DNA from: Lyophyllum atratum | Lineage: Eukaryota; Basidiomycota; Agaricomycetes; Agaricales; Lyophyllaceae | Reading direction: 5' to 3' | DNA length: 64,000 nucleotides | Assembly: GCA_014905825.1 (NCBI GenBank) | Contig: JACGCN010000027.1 | Coordinates: forward strand, 682,001 to 746,000 | In this document: positions 10,698 through 20,723 of the stretch, piece after piece | How the letters are laid out: each line of letters begins with the position of its first letter | Position numbering within the stretch: the first letter of the stretch is position 1 | Position numbers and translations under genes: made by a program | The notes under the pieces: generated by a model | Seen by the model: the letters and a program-made list of their open reading frames with translations, nothing else | Told to the model about the DNA's origin: nothing | The model's database searches: none

Positions 10698-11778
10698 ATG
10701 CGCTTCTTCCTCCTCGCCGCGCCATTGCTACTTTCTCTTGTTCTCACTCGCGCTGACGACGTTAGTGCTGATGCCGCTTGCACTAGCGATGTCAATGCGA
10801 CTGCAACCAGCAGTTACACGAAGGATTTCACCTCAAGAGATGGCACGAAAGTCCATGCACAGGCTGTCGGAAATCCGAACGGTCCCCATATCATCTTCGC
10901 TCACGGTTTGGCGTGCACGATGGCTGCTTTCGACCCTCTATTCGAAGATAAAGCGATGCTTGCGACTCTCTACATGGCATGCTTAAATTTCACTGCTCCA
11001 AGCTTTCATCTGATACATATCGGCAGGTTCGATACGACACTCGTGGTCATGGTCTCTCCGGAAAACCGCCGACGCCTGATTTCTACACGTCTGATCGATA
11101 TGCCGATGATCTCAAGGCCGTCGTCAGCGGTTTCAACCTCCAGAAGCCATTCTTCGTTGGATGGCAAGTTCAAGTCATACTTATGCATAACCAGACCAAT
11201 AACCACGTAAACACAGGAGTTTAGCAGGTGCCATCGCGGCAGACATTGCAGCGAACTTCCCGCACCCTCTCCCCTTCTCTGGCCTCGTCTGGCTTGCAGG
11301 TCTCCCGTACATCGGCGATATTCTTCCAATTGTTGCTACACCTACGGTTTTGGGTTTCCTCCCGGGACTACAGGACGCCACGAACGCGACCGTGGCTTTG
11401 CAAACCAGGATCGACTTCGTGGAAACTCTTTCTGCGAAGACCGACTCCGTTCCTTACGCCACGAAGCTCGGATGGGTCGGAGGCACGGCGTACCTTTCAC
11501 CTGCCGGTGCCTCTCTTGTGCTTGGTCGCTCTCAAGACGCTACGCGGCTTCTTGAAGAGGGTGCCGCCGGTTGGCCCTTGTTGATTTTGCACGGTGCTGC
11601 CGACAGGCAAATCAACGGCACCGCAGTCATCGAGAACATGGCCCCCAAGTTCAAGAATGTAGAGAGCCATCTGATCAAGGGCGCCGGCCATATCCCGTTC
11701 TATGACGATGAGCCAACTGTTGCTCGCTACCTCCTTTCCTTCATTGCCCGTATCAAGTCTACAAAACCTTACCCGTAA
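10698..11778 (+). CDS. Alpha/beta-hydrolase, 325 aa, secreted paralogue
   Basis: Exons 10698-10976, 11027-11163 and 11217-11778 join in frame (978 nt). The N-terminus MRFFLLAAPLLLSLVLTRA is a clear signal peptide, followed by a Ser/Thr/Ala-rich linker. The fold motifs match the 7704 gene: HGLA, YDTRGHG, GWSLAG (Ser140), Asp268 in HGAAD and His297 in GAGHIPF. The two genes are tandem duplicates that differ in targeting. Both introns begin with GC (GCATGC and GCAAGT); the homologous introns of the paralogue begin with GT. The second intron of the paralogue, which creates its 11-nt exon, is absent here. A GTAAGC at the stop could define one more intron (to 11831), changing only the last codon. 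Confidence 0.88.
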
Positions 11779-13486
11779 GCTGATTTCTTGCACACATGCT
11801 TTTTCAACATATTTACGGTCTTTTTTTGCAGTGTTTAAAATTAAGACAGACCGGTGTTCAGTCATGACGATCTTTTGAACGCGTCCACTCTTTATATATA
11901 GTCGCTGAGTTTCAGGACTAGTCATCTTCAGGAACATATATACCCTACTCCAGTACATTCTGCACATACTATCATCATCTAGTTATTAATTTAGCTGTAT
12001 GGTACAATTCGAGTTCTTTGCTTGTGTGTGCTCAAATACGTTTGCGGATGTTCGACTTCGAACTCATCAGCCTGCAACAAGTGCCTTGAGTGCTTCGCTG
12101 TATGGAGAAATTGACGCTAACGTCTGCGTAATGACGGATCATTACCAGTGGGTACTTACGTGGTCTTAAGCCATTATTTTCTTCCTGTGACACATACACA
12201 TGTATGATAAGTGTACTAACTGGGTGAAGAGCTCCGTCATGCTCATGGGACTGGACTTTGTGATGTGAAGTTAGGGACAATATGAATGGTGTCTTAGACT
12301 TGAAGCTTGATCGCTCTGACCAAGCTTCGACACTTGGGAAGTAAGGACAACTTCCTCTGGATGTACTTTCCGCGGTTCTCGTCAGAACCTGTTATGTGTA
12401 TGGGCTTCCTAAGGGCGTTCTCGCAGAAGGCGACGAAGTAGATATGATACAGTTCGAAGATCACATAGACATTGGCAATTTCTTGGAGAAGATTCGAAGG
12501 TATAAATAGTTCGTGATCCAGCTAGGCTTAAGTTATATCATGCGGCGATGAGAGACGCTAGGCTGAAGCAGTATTCCTATAGGTACTCATCCAAATGCCT
12601 TGTCGTCTATCGAGTTCGATTATGCACGTCAGAGTCGCTGAGTATCCGAAAGTATTCAAAAGCCAAGGACCGGGTCAACAGATTAAATGTCGAAGCCCAA
12701 GTAAATGTCAATTCCCGAGAAGGAGAAGGCCATGTCAGAATTTCGACAGACGACGTGGGGTAGCGTGGGTACGCAAGGACAGATAAGTCTTTAAGCCATT
12801 ATCTCCGTGGATTGATAGCTCCGAACCCCCTGAGCCGCCAAAGGCATTAGTGGACGACTTCCCGTAAGGAGCTTTCAATTCAGGAGTCACTAGTCAAGTC
12901 TGATCGGACATCTGTATCTGTCAGTCTGCTCCACTTCCACGATGTCAACCTCGCAGTCAGGCGGCGAGCATCGTTGAAAGTTTCACTCACTTTGGAGGCA
13001 CGGATTTCTCGCGAGTCGTAGACACGTGAAACCTGCATTAGCGTCTGCCTCGTTATTTCGGAGGAATCTGTTGCGGTGAACTTTGCCACAGTGACGATGA
13101 TATCATTGAACGTTCAGAATCTTCAGATGGAAGCCTCCTTCGCTTGAGACAAAAGACTCCTGGTTCATCTATGATCGGTTTTAAGGTGGGTCCTCGCGGT
13201 ACACAAGACGCACCGCCCAAACCGTTTTTCCAACTGGAAGCAAGGGAGAAACGTTAGCATGGTGGGTAATGCAGGGTCGGGCAGGATGGATAATCTGCGT
13301 TATTGTTTGGTGCTGTTTACTTCCAGTGGGGACACTTCTGCTCAGTCATGATGATCGACCATCAATCTTCATTTTTCACCTAGGTTCATTGTAGATGACC
13401 GTCTCGCTGTTATTCAACAGAATCTCATGCCAGACGGAAGTATACTGCGACTAGTGTTACAAATAAAGCAAAGCTACTGAGGCGTT
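11779..13486. other. Gene-free region, 1.7 kb
   Basis: Only short ORFs without recognisable similarity or coherent splice structure. It contains the 3' flanks of the convergent hydrolase and methyltransferase genes. Confidence 0.45.
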
Positions 13487-14998
13487 TTACTGTCTACGAG
13501 CCGTGACACAATTTAAGCGAAGGTACATAGGAATGCTGACGTCTTGAACTTCTTTAGTAGCGTTGAGCGCGAGAGTATTGTACTCTTCGGCGCTCATACC
13601 GCTTCCTATAATCAACGTCCTGCCATTCTTGATAAATGTCTGTAGAAATTTCAGTGATCCTGACGCCATAAGACCGCATTGACACTACCGACCTTGACAT
13701 TTTCACGCATAAACTCTCCGACCAAGTTGAGGCGCATTCCTTCAGCGGTATCTAGCAGACTATGAGATGCAAGTGACGGTTTAACAGCGATGACGGACCT
13801 TTCGGGAAGCATGGACCAATGGGCATCCATACGTTGTGCTGATGGATCGCATCAAAGGTACCCTGCACCTTGATCATACCATCTAAACCCTCCGCCGCGT
13901 TTATGCTAGCGCTGCGAGCCGCAAGGCCATGACGCAGGGCTGCACACCATCGGCCGAACCAGCTTTCGGATCCGATTATGCTCTTTTGTTCGTCCACGAC
14001 GAAGAAATCCCACTCCTGTAGCTGAAGGAACCCTCCTGTTTTGAGTGTCCGAGAAATCTCTCCAATCAGGGATGGATAGTCTTTGATTCCTGTCAAGAAG
14101 CGTGAGTTTGATGTCTTAAAACAATAGGGAGGGATTACCCATGGCGATCATCCTGGCATTCACCAGATCAAATTGATTATTCTCGTATATTGTAAGGCCT
14201 TTGTTGGCGTCGCACTGTGGGTAAGGAAAGTCGTAAGACATCAAGTGTAGACTACACGAGTACACTGACCACATCAATTCTACATGAATAAGGTCAGTTC
14301 AACTTTGTGACGGGCGCATCGTTATGAAACGTACCGTAGATTTTCAGGGGCAAGACTGTCGTTCAAAAACACTAAGCCCAGCGGCCAGATCAAACTATGC
14401 AAGAGCTTACCCAACGTCCATCGGCGCAACATCAGCACCAACCACCGAACAATGAGGAAAGTCCGTGGCCATGTCCATTGCCCTGAGGTCGTTGTTAGTA
14501 TGTCGCGAAGTGGTGGAAGGATTTGTCAACGTACCAAGCGCCAGTGCCGCATCCGAGGTCGAGGATAGTCTGCTCTTTACCAGGTTCATATGCAAGGTGT
14601 TCTTTTATCGCGCCAGTATAGTTGCCGCCAATAAGCATCTTTAGAAGAAGATGCTGATTATCTAGGTGAATTGTCAACAATTTCCAAAGGGTATCACTGC
14701 AGACTAAGAGAAGAAACGTTTACTTAGACGCGCTAGTTCCTCATTATTGACGGGCAGTTGATAAACGTCCTTGCGGGGAGCCGGGACTGGTTTAGGTAGG
14801 TCGATCGTCGTAGGCCTAACAAACCTAACGAAACAGTCAATATCTGACCCTGTGCACTTCCACACAGAAGGTTCCGGCTTACTGAGAAGTAGGTGTACGA
14901 GGTTGTGTAGAAGGCTGGTGGATGGCGTCGGCACCAGTGGCCAGAGTGCGACGAAGTTGGAACGAATGTCGAGAAAGGCGTAACGTGGAACGTAGCAT
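13487..14998 (-). CDS. SAM-dependent methyltransferase, 341 aa, possible mitochondrial presequence
   Basis: Ten exons join to 1026 nt: 14998-14883, 14824-14724, 14661-14535, 14482-14411, 14355-14335, 14279-14270, 14214-14139, 14089-13799, 13751-13693 and 13639-13487. Motif I is ILDLGCGTGAW (residues 105-115), followed by a conserved GADVAPM acidic-loop region and FDLVNARM, typical of class I methyltransferases of the fungal LaeA/TAM type. The N-terminus, MLRSTLRLSRHSFQLRRTLA, is rich in Arg and Ser with no acids, like a mitochondrial targeting peptide. Exons 5 and 6 are only 21 and 10 nt; without them the LAPENLRIDV segment between motifs I and II would be lost and the frame broken. Substrate unknown. 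Confidence 0.88.
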
Positions 14999-17093
14999 GT
15001 TCAATATCAGGAGTTATGGATGGTGAGTATGGCCATTCTTCGTTCGTTCATTGTAACTTATATGATAAGATGCTCCGACCATGAGCCTTTGACAACCGCT
15101 TGGCAACAATATGCAATTACTCCGTACGCACCGGTTGTCATAAACGTGCTGTCGCGTGTATTGTTGTGAGAGGACATGCACACCGCACAGGTCGCTTCTT
15201 GATGATCTATGAAGGTTCCATCTTCGTCAAGGTGTATTGGGAGGGAATGGAGTATCACGTACACGACATTTTAATAAAAAAATGTTCTCAAGAGGACCAT
15301 CAGTTGGAATGTCCATGCGGAATCAGTTTCTAGATATTCTAGATTTCCGAAGGCAGTATTAGCCTAAGCGTCCGATCCAATTATAGGCTTTAAACTTCCA
15401 AGTTCTCTTGTAAACATGCCGTGCACATTCAAGATATGATATGAGAGATCGTCTCAAAGGAGATGACACGGAAGATGCCCGAAGTCGCCCCGCCGGCTGT
15501 ATACAGCGGAATGTATACGGCAGCTGATAGATAACATGCGGTTGTTCCTATATCGTACCGTGGCCAACCAAGAGGCTGCAGTCTTCGACTAGTACTACCT
15601 ACCAGTGCCCGTCGAGGCTGAAAAGCCTGCAATACTAGAGTGGAGCGGCTGAGCCTAGCTCGGGGTTTCCCATATCTTCCACGCTGGTCGTTACGCTGGA
15701 CCGCTGATCCGTTCTTGCAAGGTACCAATGTCGAAAAGATGTAGGATGTTTTGAACCAAACCAACGATACAATCATCTGAGTCACCTCGATCAGGCTCTT
15801 TGATGGCTGGTTTGATTTTCCCACGACCAATCTTCACACAATGCAACTTCCACGATGACAAGAGTTGCTGAAAATTCATTTCAATTCCCTTGGGACTCTG
15901 ATACCGATATCTCATGTCAATGCCACCCATACCACCAGGTTTACGGCTCTTGCGACGTCTAGGATCTTTGTTGTGTCCTTGATCAGCTCGATGCATCAAC
16001 TCAAGGAGCAAATCATGGAGCAAATGCAGTACTAGAGTGCCTATCATCCTCTTTTAAGGGCTGAAACTACGCAGTTGCCTCTGCAATCTTGTGACGCTAG
16101 TGTCAAGGCTTGAACCTTGAAAGACCACGACGACGTGCTCTCTCAACGAGGTCGGATATACTCCCTGTTCAGCTCACTTCGATGACCACTTCTCCAATCT
16201 CCTTCTGATTCCTCCATCAACGATCGCCAACGTCGGATCTGCTGAAGACATAAACGTGAGTATATTTGAAGTTATACAACGGCTCAAGATTGCGTTCTCC
16301 GCATCCGATGGCAACCCAAGTGGTTATGGGCATGATGCAGCTTCTTCAGACGCCAGGTATTGTATTGTACATTGTGCTCCACCGCAGAGATCACACCGGT
16401 TGACCCGTTTATCAGTTATCATCACCGCTGGTATCACGGTCCGCGATGGCATTGAGTTCCCATAGAAGCACCTGCGAAGGTCGATTTAGAGTCATGATCT
16501 CAGGCTATTGTGACCACTTCGACCAGTCGACGACGCACATTGCGAGGAGTAGGGTGACACATCGGCGCCACGGTGACAGACGCCACCTTTTTCCGGTGTT
16601 TCTGTCTATTCGGAATTATTCGAGCATGTCTGTCGGCGCCCCGCTCGTACAACGATCATAAGGTTATGTTGATGACGGCTGTGTAAAACGTGAGGACATC
16701 AGTCTCCTGCTGTGATATTACTTCCGATTCTTGGAAACCCCACAACTGGACTCGCAGCTCTCAGGATGTCGTTAGGAGAACTCAGGAGAACTCGTGGTAC
16801 CATAGACCACGAGATCGGAGGACTAATATGCGAGGCAATCCGACAAATGGTACTGGTGCCTGGTCGACTCAATCGAACTGATCGCAGATGTCAACTGAGT
16901 TCGCCAAACAACAATGTATGTTTTGGCGACTTTGTTACTTGGTCAGTCCTCCAATTGGACTGTCTTCCATAAATGGATTTTAGCAAGGACCTTGTCACGT
17001 TCTTCTCGCCTTTGATGTGTTCCATTCGAGTGTCCGGCATTCACCCCATCAGCATTTGAATTTTAAGGGGGCTACGTATTAAAACCTACAGCC
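14999..17093. other. Gene-free region, 2.1 kb
   Basis: A 118-codon minus-strand ORF (16047-15691) with a Lys/Arg-rich middle, and a short plus ORF near 16712-16972, are visible, but neither has a recognised domain nor clear flanking exons. I call no gene. Confidence 0.4.
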
Positions 17094-18482
17094 ATGTTCA
17101 ATTCGCATTCTAGCCCCAGCCTCCGCGAGATCAATGGCGTCCACTTCCCCGATCACCCTGTACTCGGTCAAAGGTGAATCTGACCCTAGTCATCCAAATT
17201 TTAGATACCTCGCTAACAGTAAGGGTCGTTCTTGTCTGTTTTCATTTTTTTAAGTTCTTGGTCTCGCTGGGCCAATTACCGCTGCCTGTGTGACACTCGT
17301 TCGCCTGTTTGAGCGTACTAGGAGCAGGCGATTCGGCTACGACGACGGTTTTGCTGCACTTGCGTTAAGCATCCTCGTCGTCTTTGTTGTGACTCTGTTC
17401 ACCCACCTGGGTGACCCAAGTATGTTCACGCTGATCAATTCCTCCTGATCATGCTAATCATAGACTTTGTGTCATAGCACACCTCTCATATGCTACTAGA
17501 GTCGCCATGTATTACAGCATTGCACAGGGCTTTTACGGAATTGTCTGGTATGTGATTCGCAGCGTGTCATATTTGAATGACCGTCTGACCAAATCTTTTA
17601 ATACAGGTCGGCTCGTTTGTCGATTCTCTTCTCAGTCATCCGGATATCATCCAACGGGACTCCTCTGAGGCGTATCCTGTACGGGCTCATGGTCTCGTTT
17701 CTAGTCATATGGGCCGTGCTTTTTGCCCAAGTTTTCTGGGTCTGTGAATCGGAACCGTTGTGGAAGGTAATGCACATCGAATATTGCATTATTAACCACT
17801 TACAATTTGTGATATCAGGACGCTCTCGCACCGCAATGCGCACTCGGTCGGAACGTCGCAATCGCGCAACTAATTAGTATGTCGTGTGCTCTTGTATGTA
17901 TACCGATACGACAGCTGATGCATTGCGCCAGGCGACATCTACGCGGACTCAGTACTTATTGCAGCGCCACTCCGGCTTCTGTGGAATCTCGAGGTGTCCC
18001 GCGCTCAGAAAAACCGCCTACTTTTAGTGTTCTCTTCCAGTATTGTCACTACTATTGCGAGCTTGGTTCACGCCTATTATGTACTTCGGGTCGGCGGCTT
18101 GGACGAGGTATTCGTTGCCATTGTTGAGGTATGTATCTCTGGGACTCTTGACCTGCGGTTGACTAAACAGTGCTTCTTGCAGTTATGTCTCTCGCTTCTT
18201 GTTTGTAACCTCGCTGTCATTGTGGGGCTCTGCGCACGAATGTTCGATTCGGCCAAGAGGAGCACGAACACGTCCTCCGGCGATAGTTACGCTATGTCTC
18301 GCTCCCGCGGGACCAGCAACGGCGTGCGTTCCGTGGAATTCAATACCCATACGATGGACGATAGCGCTGCTGGGATAAATGTCAAGGTCGTTGGCCTCCG
18401 CGACGACACCTTCAGTGACTCCACCACTGCGAAGGTATATCATTACCCACAGACCCCATATACCACCCACAACATTGCTTAA
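17094..18482 (+). CDS. Rhodopsin-like (PTH11-type) fungal integral membrane protein, ~340 aa
   Basis: Hydrophobic helices are separated by short loops, followed by a Ser/Thr-rich cytoplasmic tail of about 80 residues. The segment with APLRLLWNLEVSRAQKNR, followed by a helix starting LLLVFSSSIVTT, is typical of the fungal rhodopsin/PTH11-related seven-helix family, proposed receptors of unknown ligand. Confident exons are 17255-17419, 17478-17547, 17607-17766, 17819-17876, 17932-18128 and 18183-18482. The first junction is ambiguous. One model uses an 88-nt intron 17167-17254 with a weak GTCAAA donor (340 aa in total). The other uses two very short introns (31 and 36 nt) around a 14-nt exon 17205-17218 (347 aa). 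Both keep the frame. Confidence 0.8.
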
Positions 18483-18999
18483 CGCATGGGCAGCGCAAGT
18501 CGGTATGGTACCAGAGCTAAGGGGGCTCAATTTAGACGTTTTTGGCGGGCCATATATCTATTTATCTCGTTCAACTCACAGTCTTTCCTTTCTTTTACGC
18601 TTCTTGATATATTTAGCCCTTGGGAAGTACGCTGGAGCATTAGCGCTACAGGCGTGATGAATAGTTGTAATAATAAAGCCTTAAACAACGCTCAATGTCA
18701 CCTTTTTTCTCCAATGGTAATGTCCGCCGATGACATTGGTGTCATACTGTATAAGCAGAAGCGTTATATGGCTCGTGACTGGCGGACTCAAGATGAGTTT
18801 TTGGAAGAGACGTTGGTGACGGCAGCAGATAAGTAGTAGATAATCGATCACTCATGTCATCTGTGAATCAGCCAATCAAGGAGAAGCGGTTACAAACGGA
18901 TCGAACTTGTACCCTGTTGTACCTAGGGGGAGACTACCTAGTAAATGATAATATAAATCTGTGGGAGCGTGAACACAAGACCCAGAACCATATTCCTCC
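18483..18999. other. Gap between the membrane protein and the GH71 remnant
   Basis: No gene seen; it contains the 3' flanks of two convergent units. Confidence 0.4.
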
Positions 19000-20330
19000 A
19001 AATCTTGACCTCGACGTCGCAATCAGACCATAGCCTCGCAGTTTTGACAGCTTGGCGGGGAGAATGCTCTTCGAGGAAGTTGAACCACATGACAATACGA
19101 CTGTCGCAGAAAACGGCAGAAGGACCGGCGCTCGTAGATAGTCCTATGTCTGCGGGAGTTTGTCAGAAGGAAGCAAGAGGGGTGACGAAATAAGACTAAC
19201 AAATGTATAGTTTTGAGGCTTCCCAACATGATCTGGAGCATCTGCGGTTTCAGGGTATAAAATTTCTCATAAGAAGGCGCGATCCGGAGTGATGGCAAGG
19301 TAGACCCCAGGTTACAGGCTTTGATACAGTATTGCATCAGGTTAGGCCAGCCTGGTTGAATGGAGGAGTCCGCAACGGCGAACCACCCAAGGAGGTAGCT
19401 CGAAACAGAGATTACCTTGGTATTCGAAGCCCTTCGTCCAAGTCTTCGACATGGGTCGAGCACCGGAGATAAGGCCGTAGTGCGATTTGCCAAAGTCGTT
19501 GCAGGTAATCGCCTCTGCAAGGTCTATCGCATTTCTGTTCTTGACCACCATCTCCCACCGTGCCGCAAAGTGCCAGTCGTCGCAGTGATGGATGAAGTTG
19601 TTGTCGTACGTCTCATATCCGTAGTGATATCACAGTCGCATCAGCAATAAGAGATGAGTACAGCGGTATTGCGGGTCTTCAACGTGAAGAACCAAGGCGA
19701 GACACCGGTCATGTACGTCCCACCGAGATTCTCGATGTACACCTTGTCAGCGCCGTAATTTACCGCATTATTGCCCACGGGCCACTCCGAGCTCCACTGG
19801 ACCAGCGCGTCCATAATCTGCATCCCACCGAACATAGCGGGGTCCGTAAAGAACGATGGCACAGAGTAAACGCTCGGCAGCCACGCCTCGCCCTTTGCCG
19901 CCTAGTGCTATCCCGCCTGTAAGTTCCCCCGGCCGAAGCTGCATGCCTCCCCAGATGATGTATATACGAGCTGGAGGGCCGTGCCTGTAGGATATATCAG
20001 CTGGCGTGGATGTGAGCGGTACGCGATGAGGTAGTCGCGGATCACGGTGGCGGCGGCGTGTGTGGCGCACGAAAGCGAAGACACGTCAAGGGAGAGGAAG
20101 AGCTCGAAGTTGCTGTTGCTGTTCTTCGCGGCGATGAAGGCGTCCGTGTTGCACGCGGGCTGTCAGGGGTCGCGACCGAGATTGAGCACGAAGGCACCGA
20201 TGCCTCTAGAGGAGGCGAGGAGCATGTCTACAGGACTAGTGGGCAGGGATCTTTGGACCAGTCAGCCACTTGGTAAGGCTAGGTGTTGCCCAACATGAAG
20301 TGAGCGGCGATCAGTTGTTGTCGGGTAGAC
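19000..20330 (-). pseudogene. GH71 alpha-1,3-glucanase (mutanase) remnant
   Basis: Family landmarks appear in order but in shifting frames on the minus strand: AHFMLGNT (~20310), a GIGAFVLNLG segment (~20200), PSFFTDPAMFGGMQIMDA (~19860), YMTGVSPWFFT (~19690), CDDWHFAARWE (~19570), NDFGKSHY (~19490), a GARPMSKTW segment, and a LSCGSTSSK-like beta-domain tail (~19070). In GH71 these flank the fungal cell-wall glucanase catalytic domain. Breaks include an in-frame TGA at 20163-20165 where a Trp is expected after Asp-Pro, a frameshift between 20330 and 20310, and a TAG near 19910. Expected Trp and Glu around the conserved NDYGESHY-type motif are changed to Cys and Lys. The pattern of lesions indicates loss of function rather than a complex gene. 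Confidence 0.8.
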
Positions 20331-20723
20331 TGGGGTTTTCCTGGAGAATCACTTCCGGATGCGCTTGTACGTCTGCATCATCTCCAGCAACCAGCGAGAG
20401 TAAGGGACAAAAAGATGGGTAATGCGAAGGACAGCATTGCGGGGAGACAGAGGGTTGCGCAACTGACAAGTGTGTTGAGATACGGTCTCTGACATCCACA
20501 ATTTATTTCTAACTGTGCCAAACGCTAATTCTGGTCAGAGACAAGAATCCTCGTATCGGAAACATACCTAATCGGTCCAAGCCTAATCCACCCACCACCC
20601 ATAAGACCAAAAATATAATTATTTCGTACTGAATTAAAGGTATAGCACACATCCCTCCCACCCGCCTCCCAAACCATTAGCAAAACATAAGTACAGATAC
20701 ACCACCACCACCCCTTGTGCACC
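20331..20723. other. 5' flank of the GH71 remnant and 3' flank of UBA2
   Basis: A 62-codon minus ORF here (20499-20311) may be the decayed signal-peptide and N-terminal region of the GH71 gene. Nothing else seen. Confidence 0.35.
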
